A stretch of 64,000 nt of DNA. Origin: Elymus sibiricus (taxonomy: Eukaryota; Streptophyta; Magnoliopsida; Poales; Poaceae). A program made the position numbers and the translations under genes. The DNA is taken from the NCBI GenBank assembly GCA_039707655.1, contig CM077676.1, positions 430,629,379 to 430,693,378 of the forward strand, in the 5' to 3' direction. This document shows, one piece after another, positions 47,283-58,178 of the stretch. Under the pieces are notes generated by a model, which was not told the DNA's origin, ran no database searches, and saw only the letters and a program-made list of their open reading frames with translations. Each line of letters opens with the position of its first letter. Within the stretch, counting starts at the first letter, position 1.

Positions 47283-49513
47283 ACCATTCAAATGAAACTC
47301 ACCGTGCCCGCCGGAGCAATGACTGGCATCGGCAGAGGGGTCTGACCGTTGCTCTGGCACATGGTCTGCACATTTGGTTTTCACGAGTCAGTCATATTAG
47401 TTAATAATGAAACGAACATTACGTGCATGATTTGGCTAATATGCAGAAGAAACTTACCACGATGAGCTCGTATAAGGCCCGGGTAGACGCGTCGTTCCGG
47501 TTCCTCTCCTCCTCCAACAGCGTAGCAGTCCTCTCCTCCAAGTCCCTCTCCCTCTCCGCCGCCTGCCTCTTTGCCTCCGCCAGAAGCTCCTGGGTCTTCG
47601 CTCCCTCTTTCTCAAGAGCAGCCTGCAACACCACTCCTCGTTAGGATTGTAATCATCGACGGCCGCACACACAATGTAATGGAGGAAAGGTATCTGAGTC
47701 CGTATAACTAACCTCGATTTGGAGCTCCACTGGCCGTGGACAAGGCCTTATCTCAGGATCGGAGCTCGTCTGGCGCTTCTTGATCTCCGGGAGAGTGCTA
47801 GGACAACGTATCAGTCCATCCCCAATGGCTATCGAGCCATGGGGCCTCCCGCCACCAGATATCATCACCAGCTCTGGATCAAGAGGTTGCCGGCTCGGGT
47901 TAAAGTCCTCCCCTTTCCTCGCCTTCCCCTCGTCTCTGTACCTCATGAGCTTGTTGTGGGAGGAGATGTTGGTGAAGCTCTCTGGATGATCAAGGTCAGA
48001 CTCGGAGAATGCCTTGGCCTTCTTGTACGGCGCAGTATGGGCCATGGCATAGAGGTCGAACACCTCTGGCACCTCCTTCTTGTTGTGTCGCGCCTAAAAG
48101 AGAGGAACAAAGTATTAGTTAAGGGCTGAAGCTAGCATGAAGAATGAAATTGCATGAATCATGAAGCAAACCACATACCCAGTTATTCCCGAACTCATAT
48201 AGGTTGGCGCTCCCTTGATGGTGTGGCACACCAACCATTTTGGCACGCCGCTCCTTGGCATTGTTGTGGACGGCTAGCCATTGGGGAGAGCACCACTCAT
48301 CCACCAACGCCTCCCAACAGTCCATCCTATCCGCACACCATCTCGGGGGCACCTAAGTTAGTCAAGAGAAATTTCAGCGCTACGCCTACGAATCAAATCA
48401 AGGAAACTAAGTACAAGGCCTTAAGAATAGGTATTTACCTTCATGTACTTCTCCTTACTCAGAAACTTGCCGCGGCACTTCGTCTTGGACCTCTTAATAC
48501 CATTCGAGGCGAAGTAGTCTCGAACAGCCTGCACCCGAGCCTCGTGCCGTAAGTTCTGAAGTAGGCGCCTGCACTCGGCTTCGATAACCATAACCGCGGC
48601 CTCCTCCTCTCCCTCAAGACACCTGTAGAAGGTCTGCAATCAAACAAGACAACACTGATTAGTACAATAACTCGGTACTGTTGATTTTTAATTTTGTAAA
48701 GGAGAAATTACCCAAAACGTCTGGATCACCATCTCGGCCCTCGTGCGGCACAAGACACCGTCGATCCTCTCCTGCGGCGGGGCCGGAGCAGCCAAGTACA
48801 GCTCCCAGCTCAGTCCGAGCTGTCGAACCTGACCCTCACCGGGCAACGTGACCCACCCCAGGAAGTTCTACCGGCAAAGCACACCAAGGACAGAGTTGGG
48901 CTTGCGGATACCAGGGCCGTCCATCCAACCCCTGCAGTATGACAAGGCCAACGCATTAGATTTTGAAGAAACGTGAAGGCAAAAGGTTAAAAAAGAGTAA
49001 ATGCACTTACTTCTCCCCATTAGGCGCAATCAACCACCTCTGCTCGCGGGTCGCCGGCACGGGCGGGAGCTTTGTACCACCACGCTGGTAGACGTTGCCC
49101 CCCTCAACCAGCTCGCCCTCACTATAGCTATCATCCGAAAAGCGATCCTCGCCACCAACAGCATGGCCACTCGCCTCCGGCGGCCAGTCCCCCCATCGGG
49201 TCGACTGCGACGTAGCCTGATCCGTGCTCTGCTCCGGAGTCTCGTGGGATGAAGACTCTGGGACCGGAGTCTCGTGGGGCGAAGGCTCGGCGGCCTGAGG
49301 CTCGTCGACCGGAGTCTGGTGGGGCGAAGGCTCGGCGGCCCGAGGCTCGTCGGCCCGAGGCTCGTGGACCGGAGTCCGAGACGGGTCCACCTCAGACGGA
49401 GCAGTCCTGTGGTCAGGTGAATCAGCTGGGGGTGGTGGGGAGGAAGGCGTAGCAGCCTTCCTACCTCTCCCGCCGCCAAGTTTAATACGGAAGGATTGTT
49501 GCATTAGCCGCAA
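47283..49513 (-). pseudogene. CACTA-2 tnpA-like (Transposase_24) gene, broken
   Basis: The gene runs right to left. The first exon (49513-49007) encodes a Pro-rich repeat region with units like AAEPSPHETPV. Later exon-like blocks hold a plant En/Spm Transposase_24 region: near 48930-48710 (FLGWVTLPGEG), 48639-48440, 48352-48165 (CWEALVDEW and RAKMVGVPHHQGS) and 48090-47660. A Lys/Glu/Arg-rich coiled coil follows at about 47634-47460, then a short C-terminus. An in-frame TAG near 48870 breaks the second block. In En/Spm this protein binds subterminal repeats; that role here is inferred. Exon borders are approximate. Confidence 0.7.
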
Positions 49514-49545
49514 ATTAGACGAAGAAATGAAATGGTCTAATGGAA

Positions 49546-52299
49546 ATTACCGTTTGTTTGAACCATGAGATGAAACCGGCATAGCCGCCTCCATGCTTTG
49601 CCAGAAGCTCATGCTCTTCGATGGAATCCTTTTGGATCACCGCTCCATCCGAGAATTTGGCGACGTATCGACTGTATCAAATATCGGGGAATAAGAGCAG
49701 TTCAAAGGAATTAGAAGTTGCGAAACAATGTACCGAGAACTTACTCGATGTACGGCCGCACTTCTGTTAGGTTGTTGAAGATATACAACGAAATGGTCCG
49801 CCATTCTTCGACATCCAACCCTACTGGTTTCGAAGCACCGGCTGGTGCGAGCTTCCCTTTGAATAGGCTGAGGTTGGATCCACCTTTTTTAGGGTCGACA
49901 GCATTGTACCGAGGCTTCAGATTATGCAAATGATGATTTTTGGCTTCGTAGTGTGCTGTCACGAAGTTTGCCGCCTCCTCAGTAATGAATGCCTCGGCCA
50001 TCGATGCTTCAATTCTACGTTTATTTTTACATTTTGCTAGAAGCGTCTTCTGCATCCTCTCAGTTGCGTAGCACCAACGATTTTGCACGAGCCCCCCCCC
50101 CCAATCTTGCCTCGGTCGGGAGATGCAAAATCAAATGCTGCATTGGATTAAAGAAGCCCGGTGGAAAGATCTTCTCTAACTTGCATATCAACTCCGGCGC
50201 CAACTCTTCCATTTCATCTATCACCGCAGGCGATAGTTCTTTCGCACAAAGAACACGGAAGAAATAGCTCAGCTCTGCCAGTACTAGCCATTCATCCTCA
50301 GGGATAAAGCCACGCAACATCACCTGCATTACTCGCTCAAGCCATATGTGCCAATCATGACTCTTGAGACCAAATATTTTCATTTTTTCAAGACTCGCTC
50401 CCCTCTTTAGATTCGCTGCATACCCATCGGGGAACATCAACTGCATTTTCACCCACAAGATAATTTCCCTCATAGCTGGCCTTCCAAGATTGAACCATGC
50501 CTTTGGCTTCGTCCAGTTCTGCTTTCCTTTCGGTTGTCGCATGTTCTGTAACGGTCTATCACATAGAGCCTCCTGATCGACTCTAGCCTTAGGATTATCC
50601 TTTGACTTCCCCTCTATGCCGAACAATGTACCAAAAAGGGCCTCGGCGATATTCTTTTCAGTGTGCATCACGTCGATGTTGTGTGGGCAAAGGAGGTCTT
50701 TGAAGTAAGGCAGATCCCACAAGCATGTCTTGTGAGTTCAGGCGTGTTCCGAATTATACCCCTTGAAATACCCTGGACGCTCTGCATCAGGCTCGAGAGC
50801 GTTTAACTGATCCAGGATCTGTTGGCCTGTCAACGCAGGTGGTGCTGAGTTTTTCACAACTCTACCTTTGATGAAGTTCTTCTTGTCTTTTCTGAACTTA
50901 TGGCGAGGATCCAGGAACTGTCTATGCAAGTCGAAGCAAGAATACTTGCGACCCGCATCCAGCCAACGAAACTGAAGAGCTGCCTTGCATGTGGGGCACG
51001 AGAACCTTCCATGCACACACCAGCCAACGAATAGCGCATACGCCGGCAAGTCATGCATCGAGTACATGTACCAGACATGCATTATGAAGTTTTTTTTTGT
51101 AGCGGCGTCGTATGTCTTGATCCCATTATCCCAAGCTTCTTGCAATTCATCCTTAAGCAGCTGCATGTACACATTCATACTCTTCCCCGGATAGTTGGGC
51201 CCTGGAATTATCAACGTCAGAAAAATGTTCTTTCTTTGCATAATCTGTCCGGGGGGAGATTGAGTGGAATGACAAATACAGGCCAACAACTATATTGGGT
51301 TGCCATCATACCAAACGGATTGAACCCATCCGTGCCGATGCAGACTCGAGGATGCCTTGGATCTGCCGCTTTATCATGATGTATTGCATCGAAGTGCTTC
51401 CACGCAAAAGCGTCCGATGTGTGTACCAACATCTGATTCCCATCTGCATCTAGTTCGGTTCTTTTGCCCAATTTGTGCCATGTCATCTGTCTGGCTGTCT
51501 CTTCGACCATGAAAAGACGTTGAAGTCTTGGTATGATTGGCATATACCGAAGAACATTAACTGGGATTTTTGTCTGACTCTTCTCACCCATACCGTTGTC
51601 TACCACAACATACCTGGAAGACTTGCAAATGGGACAATAGTTCAAGTCCGCATACTCAAGCCTAAATAAGGCACATCCATTCTCACAGGCATCTATCTTC
51701 TCATAGGGCATCTTAAGTACACGGAGGATTTTGTCCGACTGGTACAGGTTTGCAGGCATTACATGGCCTTTGGGTAGAAAGCGTCCAAATAGTGTCATCA
51801 TCGCGTCATAGCATTCTCTGCCCAAGTTGAATTGAGCCTTCAGAACCATTACTTGTGCGATGGCATCCAGCTGACAAAGCTCAGTGTGCTCGTGGAGAGG
51901 ACGTTTTGAAGACTCCAACATATCATTGAAGGCCTTTGCAGATTCCTCCATCTCATCGTCCGAATCCCGAGCATCATCAAAGTCTTCCACCATGTCTTCG
52001 ATCCCGGTACCATGCTCGTCGGTGCGACGACGGCCCACCTCAGCTCTGGCACGTTGGGCAGACTCACCATGAAATGTCCAGACCGTATAAGCAGGCGTAA
52101 AACCCCACTTCTGCAGGTGTTTACTCATTTCAAGCTCTGTCCTCTTATAATAGTTGTCGCACCGGACACAGGGGCACCAGGTTTTTCTCTGGCCATTTGC
52201 AAATGCGGCTCTCACAAACCCCTTGGTTTTTGTCTTCCATTCATCGGTCATGTCTTTCTGACTAGTGTGATCGGTGTACATCCACGCACGATCACTCAT
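49546..52299 (-). pseudogene. CACTA-2 tnp2-type transposase, broken
   Basis: It begins at the ATG at 52299 with a transposase-associated Cys motif (TWCPCVRC, about residue 40). It then has a CPICKSS zinc motif, the tnp2 core with IGTDGFNPFG (about residue 330) and a second zinc site (CPTC). DUF4218-like sequence follows at about 50300-49741 and a last exon-like piece at 49546-49685. Three lesions are visible: a missing base in a T-run near 51230, an in-frame TGA at 50738-50740 and a frame change at the run of C at about 50090-50102. No DUF4216-like part is found, unlike CACTA-1. Some lesions sit in homopolymers and could be assembly errors. Confidence 0.85.
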
Positions 52300-52433
52300 C
52301 TTGCCTAGCTACTGGACACACAAGAAATATATACATAATTCAGCAAACCATATTCATCAGTTAATGGAGTTTGTCAGTTTTATTACGTCCATGCAACCTA
52401 GACGCTAATAGGTAAAGATAGGTCCTAATCCCA

Positions 52434-52649
52434 CCCGAGTATGTGTAGATTGGGTTCGTTTTCCCATGCTCTGCTCCAGATCCGACGCAAAATTTCGGCA
52501 GCACCTCCCCGTTGTTCTCCTGATACATGTCTCGGCAATAAGCAGAGAGGATGTGTACCCGGAGAACAACAGGGAGGCACTGACGAAATTCTGCATCGGA
52601 TCCGGAGCAAAGCATATGGGTAAACGAACCCAATCTACACATACTCGGG
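52434..52649. repeat. Foldback upstream of the CACTA-2 transposase
   Basis: It starts cccgagtatgtgtagattgg and ends with the complement ccaatctacacatactcggg. The arms pair over about 95 bases each, with scattered mismatches, around a short centre near 52540. It begins about 135 bp before the transposase start, in the leader. ORFs on both strands here are mirror shadows. Confidence 0.8.
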
Positions 52650-53147
52650 CTGTCCATGGATAACGTTGGACAATTCGAAAGAATCACGGTTATAAATTTG
52701 CAAATGCATGCATATTTATAGATGTAACCCTTTCGAACGGGAGACGCATAGTGGTCACGCATACTGATGATTGAAGACACCTATAGCTAGCAAGTTTCAT
52801 CGGCACGAAGACCGGAACAGAGAAAATGAAGGGGGCAGGAGGAGATGTCATTTGTGCTCACCCACGAACGCAGGGGCGGAGCTCGTCGAACGCACGGGGA
52901 GGTCGTCGAACACCAGACCCACGCAGCGACGAAACAACTGCACATTTAAATCCACCCGATCAACACAAACATATATGATGTTTTTCATAACAAAATCAGA
53001 AAATATATGACCTAACTCATAATTCACAAATATATGATGGGGTGTCGGGTCGGGGTGTCGGGGTGTCGAGGTCGTCGATGCTCCCTTCAACAACTCTCAC
53101 CTCTCAAGTGGTGGTATATATGTATGGTGGGGCACTCCTTGCCTGTT

Positions 53148-53367
53148 TATTTCGACCGTCGGTGACGGTCGTTACTCCCATCCCTTGCTGCGTTACCAAG
53201 GTCTCACAGCAAGAGATGAGGAGCAACGACCACCTACGACAACAGCCGGTGTCTCTCAATGTTATTTCGACCATCGGTGACGGTCGGTCTTTTCGTCCTC
53301 CCCCTGCTTTACCAAGGTCTCAGAGGGGGAGGACGAGAAAGACCGACCACCTACGAACAGCCGGTAT
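53148..53367. repeat. Tandem pair of hairpin units, 115 bp period, covarying stems
   Basis: Unit 1 (53148-53252) and unit 2 (53263-53367) share atttcgacc-tcggtgacgg, the loop ttaccaaggtctca or similar, and cgaccacctacga-acagccggt. The stem arms differ between units: 53167-53190 with 53207-53231 in unit 1, and 53282-53306 with 53323-53348 in unit 2. Each pair is nonetheless complementary over about 24 bases. The pair lies upstream of the CACTA-2 transposase, in its presumed leader. Confidence 0.8.
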
Positions 53368-53514
53368 CCTTCCTTCAAGAGCATCTCATCTCTCACTGTC
53401 ATCTCTTTCAAAAGGAAGCACCATCAGAATGAAAGTCAACACACTACATACCAAATTAATAGCGATGCATACTTATGGGCCCTAAACCCTACTCTACAAG
53501 ACAATATTTTACCA

Positions 53515-53775
53515 TAGCATGCAGCAACAGCAAATCAGCAGCATCAGCAAGCAGCAACACCACAACAGCAACAGCAGCAAGCAATTAAAGTAAGCACTAG
53601 CTATAGCACCAGCAGCAAGCAGCAGTACTATAGCACCAGCAGCAAACATGCAACAACAGTCAAGCACTACCACCAACTATTCAGTGAACTAGCAACAACA
53701 GCAAAGCAATAACAGTATATATGCAATAACAACAAGCTGTAGCCTCAAGCACCAGCAGCACCAGAGTAGGAGGAG
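53515..53775 (+). repeat. CAG/CAA-rich simple repeats
   Basis: Many cagcaacagcaagcagc-type triplets form a low-complexity tract. No protein gene is supported on either strand. Confidence 0.75.
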
Positions 53776-54109
53776 CTCACCAGCCAACACAGTAGGTTTT
53801 GTAGAATATTGAGAATTATAGATAATTACATTGATCTCTTATCCACATTAGCTTACAAAATACATTTCTAACATTAATTATATAAGCTACTGCCTCTGTA
53901 AACAAACTAGATGACATTTTAGTCTAGTGACAATGTTATTGCTTGCTCTTCTCTACAATGTCATTTGCCACAATGTCATCTAGTTTTTTTTTGCGGGAAC
54001 ACATTGTCACTAAGTATTTTAAGACATTGTAATTATCTGTAACATTGTCTACAGAAGAGCAAAGCAATAACATTATCTATAACATTGTAATTATCTAGTT
54101 TTTTTCTGT

Positions 54110-54358
54110 TCTTGCTCTTCTTCTTCTTCCTTTCCTTTTTACTCTTCTTCTTCTCCTCCTCTCCTCTTTTTTCTTTTTCTTCTTCTTCTTCTTCTTCTTC
54201 TTCTTCTTCTTTTTTCTTCTCCTCCTCCTCTTCTTCTTCTTCTTCCTTTCCTATTTCCTCTTCTTCTTCTCCTCCTCTCCTCTTTTTTTCTTCTTCTTCT
54301 TCTTCTTTTTTCTTCTCCTCCTCCTCCTCTTCTTTTTCTTCTTCTTCTTCTTCTTCTT

Positions 54359-54389
<31 letters not shown>

Positions 54390-54660
54390 TTTTTTCATCT
54401 TTTCCTTTTTTTATATTTACCTAAACATCTATTTATCTATCTATCCATCCTATCTATCTATATATCTATCTATCTATCTAAAATCTAAACTATTAGATAT
54501 AATTAGACAGAAAAAAGAAAAGAAAAAAATATTTATCTAAACTATCTAATATCTAAAACTATTATCTAAAACTATCTGATATCTAAATATCTAATATCTA
54601 AAACTATCTAATATCTAAACTATCTAATATGTAAACTATCAAATATCTAAATCTATATCT
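54110..54660 (+). repeat. TTC microsatellite and TATC-type repeats
   Basis: About 54110-54395 is mostly ttc and tcc triplets; the 142-codon ORF there is Ser/Phe only and not a gene. About 54420-54660 is built from tatc and taatatctaaa repeats. Confidence 0.85.
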
Positions 54661-54699
54661 AATATCTAAAACAGAAAAGAAAAAAAAGAAAAAAGGGGG

Positions 54700-55075
54700 T
54701 GGCAGTGGGGGAAGGGGGCTCACCGTGGGTTGCAGGGCCGGCAATGGGGCGGAGTCGGGGGTGGCAGGGGTGGCGACGGGGCGGCGGGGCGGCGCTCCTC
54801 GGGGGGCGGCGGGGCGGCCTGCCGGCGGCTGCGGCAGTGCCCTGCGGCGGGGAGGCTGGGGAGGGGGGTGGCGGGGAGGCTCGGGAGGGGGGCGGCGGGG
54901 AGGCTCGGGAGGGGGGCGGCGCGGCGGGGATGCTGGGCAGGGGGGCGGCGGGGCGGGGTGCGGCGAGGCGGCGGCGGCGGCGGAACGGCGAGAGAGAGAG
55001 AGGAGAGAGCCGCGCGGGGTAGGGGAGAGTGGGGGAGAGAGGGAGGGTGGGGCGCGCGGGCCGTTAAGGGTTAAC
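54700..55075 (-). other. GC-rich leader region of CACTA-2
   Basis: It contains repeated ggcggggaggctcgggagggg units. On the plus strand three frames are open for about 110 codons with only G, A, R and W-rich content, so these ORFs are compositional. On the minus strand this would be the first, probably untranslated, exon of the CACTA-2 transcripts. Confidence 0.5.
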
Positions 55076-55290
55076 CTCTTTGCCGTCTGCTAGCAGACGG
55101 CAAAGAGGGTAACCGTTAGGGCTAGCCACGCCGTGCTGAGGTGGGGCCCCCTGTCTCTCTTTGCCGTCTGCTTTTATTGTCTTTGCCGTCTGCTAGCAGA
55201 CGGCAAAGAAATAGCATACGGCATAGAGGGGCCCTAGCCCTTGTCCAGCTCCGGTGGGGCCCACCTTGCTCTTTGCCGTCTGCTTTTCTG
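55076..55290 (-). repeat. Right subterminal repeats of CACTA-2
   Basis: About seven copies of ctttgccgtctgc or its complement are present, including two palindromic gtctgctagcagac sites. They match the left array at 45010-45535, which shows that both belong to one element. Confidence 0.85.
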
Positions 55291-55405
55291 TTCTTTGCTC
55301 CATGCTGTTGTTTTTCCTGGAGGAAAGAAAGAAAACTTATACCTTTATACATTATAGTAAGCTTGAAAAAGGTAGTAATTTTCTTTTGGGTGGAAAAGGC
55401 TAGTA

Positions 55406-55486
55406 CTCCCTCTGTAAACTAATATAAGATCGTTTAGATCACTACTTTAGTGATCTAAACAATCTTATATTAGTTTACGGAGGGAG
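55406..55486. mobile_element. Stowaway MITE, 81 bp, TA target-site duplication
   Basis: It starts ctccctctgtaaactaatat and ends with the complement tagtttacggagggag; TA lies on both sides (55404-55405 and 55487-55488). Nearly the whole element is one inverted repeat (gtttagatcacta-ctttag-tgatctaaac). These are standard Tc1/mariner-type Stowaway features of grass genomes. Confidence 0.95.
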
Positions 55487-55733
55487 TACTTAATTGTGAG
55501 CATTCAAGGAGTCCTTGCTGACATCTCAGTAGATAAATGGAGTATAAGCTGAACAAATAAGATCCAAAATACAACATAAATACGGATAGTTTGAGATGAA
55601 TAACTTTTCCGGCTCATACAGCACAGATCTACATGATGATTTACACGGATAATATCGAAGACGCATGGAGTTTCCAACCACAAAATCATCGATGGAATGG
55701 AAGGAGAGCACATACAATGGGGAAAGCACGTAC

Positions 55734-56024
55734 CTGGGAACGGCCTGGGGCGAGAAGAATGCTGCTAGTCGATGGCAGTGGTTGATGCAGTGGAATAAAG
55801 GAGAGTGAGCATCTTGGTAGCCTTTTTCTCTTTAGCAAAAGCAGCTTTGGCAGGTACGAGACGTGCTCGGGGTGGAAAGAGGAGCTCGGTGGAAGGGCGG
55901 CGCCTGCTGGCCGGCTGAGGATTGGGGTCCAGGGCGGCGTCGGGGCCTGCTGCTGGCCGGTGGAGGTGGCGGTGGACGCGCCGTGTAAACCGTAACAGAA
56001 TGTCACTTCGACGGAGGGATCCAC
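55734..56024 (-). CDS. Possible first exon of a host gene (weak)
   Basis: An ORF opens at the ATG at 56024 and reaches a good splice donor (cccag then gtacgtgc) at 55734. The product is Pro/Ser/Thr/Leu-rich with no domain, compatible with an organelle-targeting or disordered N-terminus, or with an untranslated leader. No downstream exon is found before the Stowaway and CACTA-2, so any such gene would have been cut off. Treat as a candidate only. Confidence 0.15.
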
Positions 56025-56662
56025 CAGAGTTTCGCGGATGGACTCAGTAGAAAGAAAGATGGGGAATTGCTCAAGGTCGATGGGTCATTGTGTAAACGAA
56101 TGATTCCTGTAGCTTGACATCAAAATGGATCGATGCCTCACACCCAGTGCCGTCTCGGGCATCTTCAACCCACTGTTCCCTGAATTTGATGACAAGACGC
56201 GTTGCATTTTCCCTGAATTTGGTGCCACATTCAGTGGTACTAGTTGTCAGATGTCACTGTAGCTTATTACTATTTGATCAAGGACGCTCCAGGAAATATT
56301 GGATCGGCCCCCTGCGCCACGTAGCAGGTTCAGATATGATGCAAACTGATGGCATCATAGCAGGTTCAGATGTCGTGAGGAGCACATTTCTGAAGAAAGG
56401 GAGTACTCATATCCGAACTCTGAAGAAGAGCATCGCCAGCGGTTTGGCCTCGATGCACCAAGCGACCACATCAACCGAATCCAAAGTTCCCTGACAAGGA
56501 TTGAGTACGCTAGGTACAAAAGGGCAGGCGTCGCACGCTGCTGGGTCGTCGAAGGACAAAGATTCACAAGAAACGGCTCCCATCTCACCTCGTCTTTCTA
56601 AAGTGTACAAATATGGTGTTTGTCAGATGTAAAGTATAAGCATGCATGTGCTAACATTGATA

Positions 56663-57543
56663 TCTTTCCTACTTATAAAGTTTTGAGTTGGTGGTGAGTT
56701 CACTCCTCCTCCCCCTCTTACACATGGGACCTACAGCAACATCAGCTGAAATAAAAAATTTGGCCAATGAGAGTCAAACCCAGCATGTCTCCTACTTGCC
56801 ATCTAGAAAAAAGTGAGAACTGTTCACACATAAAAAAATGTGACAGCAGACTTGGACACACAATCAACCCACCCAGATGCCACTGTTCACCACCTGATAA
56901 AAAAAAGAATGCTACTACTATTCACACATTGCACAACGCCAGGGTTGCAAGCTCCATGCTTGCATGCCCTAGGTTGTCCTTGTATCTTCGTCATGTTCTT
57001 GATACTTCTCCCATTCTCCCAATTCTTCTCACGTTGATGTTTTTCTATATATATAACGCCTCCAGCACGTCGGAGCACCACTTCTGTTCGCAGCTGGCAG
57101 TTTGTATGCCGTTCCTCATTGCCATAGCCGCACACTTGACCTTTGACCGTGAGGACATTTCCTACTCCTATTACTTGTAATACCAAACATGCATTGCAAA
57201 GTTAGAATGAGGAGAAAGCTATGGCATTGAGTAGCTAGCACGGTAAAGTATCTTAGGAGCATTTGGACATTTTTTTTTAATCAAGCACAAAAAAGATGGA
57301 ATTAAGCCCAACATGTCTTAATTGATGTTACCGTTATGTCTATAATCTTGCATTAAATTATTATGGTGTAGTCTAGGACTCTAGGTTGCCTTTATGAAAT
57401 TGCACATAAGCAGATGATCGATACAAAACAAACATACATAATTAGGAAGTTATGTTTTTTTTTCGTTGTCCATAGGAAAGTACGAACGAGTTATGTTTTT
57501 ATTTTTTTCGTAGTTCCGTAGCAAAGCACCGGCATTGTCCTAG
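56663..57543 (+). mobile_element. Candidate non-autonomous Helitron
   Basis: It begins tctttcctacttataaag after an A and ends tgtcctag before a T, giving the TC...CTAG with A/T flanks expected of Helitrons. A GC-rich ccgtagcaaagcaccgg sequence lies 11 bases before the end and resembles the hairpin zone of grass Helitron ends, though the stem is imperfect. It has no Rep/helicase gene. The ORF at 56767-57180 has no domain. Confidence 0.45.
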
Positions 57544-57661
57544 TATACATATGTTTTAGGGCAAAGTGTACATACATTTCTCCATAATGGTTAGGATCGA
57601 AAACCACAAGGGCGGACCAGTTGTCAGAGCCTGGTCTCCCACGTCATGAGAGAAAGCCTAA

Positions 57662-58178
57662 GGGCATCCACAGTGTTAAGAGGCGCCGCTACCTCTAAAC
57701 TGGGGCCCACGGTGTTGCCTCTAAGCTTAACTAAAAAGCTCGCAGTGTATAGCGTACTGAGTAGCCTCTAATGTGGACCCATAAAACTGTAAACAATTCG
57801 TTGGTTTTGTGTCTCTTCCCATCAATTCTGCGCTTGAACCTCAACTACCCACATGACAAGTAGGGCCATGGGATTATTTTACTAGAAGGAAAATGTTTGG
57901 AGGCTGCCTCTACGCCTGGAGGCGACGCTAGAGATTTTGGCTTGGAGGCGAGTGGCTGCAGTGTATGGCGTCGGCTGCGCTTGAACCTCAACTACCCACA
58001 TGACAAGTAGGGCCATGGGATTATTTTACTAGAAGGAAAATGTTTGGAGGCTGCCTCTACGCCTGGAGGCGACGCTAGAGATTTTGGCTTGGAGGCGAGT
58101 GGCTGCAGTGTATGGCGTCGGCCTCTAAGGCCTTAGAGGTGCGTTTGGAGGCAGCAAAAGGCAACATTGTGGATGCTC
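57662..58178. mobile_element. TIR-type MITE-like element with internal tandem duplication
   Basis: The left end gggcatccacagtg and right end cattgtggatgctc form terminal inverted repeats. The interior has the sequence cctctaa-g-ggaggc in both orientations. The target-site duplication is unclear, so the superfamily is left open. It contains two identical 147 bp units (57829-58122). Confidence 0.6.
57829..58122 (+). repeat. Perfect tandem duplication, 2 x 147 bp
   Basis: Units 57829-57975 and 57976-58122 (tgcgcttgaacctcaac to tggcgtcggc) are identical by eye, unlike all other duplications in this window. Confidence 0.9.

Larger units (their letters stand above)
45010..55324 (-). mobile_element. 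CACTA-2, En/Spm-type DNA transposon, about 10.3 kb, right end decayed
   Basis: The left end cactacaggaatc follows aaa. Both end regions are packed with ctttgccgtctgc and gcagacggcaaag motifs, a different subterminal family from CACTA-1. The genes read on the minus strand, tnp2 first and tnpA-like second. The right end lacks a clean CACTA terminus; ttttttcctggagga near 55312-55324 is the best degenerate match. The sequence beyond is not a continuation of element E, so the right junction has been rearranged. Confidence 0.85.

Noticed and set aside
53148..53367. Known self-cleaving ribozyme (hammerhead) in the hairpin pair
   Set aside because: No CUGAUGA and GAAA core arrangement could be read on either strand.
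54112..54540. 142-codon ORF
   Set aside because: Made entirely of a TTC/TCC microsatellite, giving a Ser/Phe repeat.
54699..55093. Three overlapping ORFs of 107-122 codons
   Set aside because: Compositional frames in a G-rich repeat near the CACTA-2 end.
56767..57180. 137-codon ORF
   Set aside because: Lies inside the Helitron candidate, has no domain, and includes A-rich and TA-rich runs.
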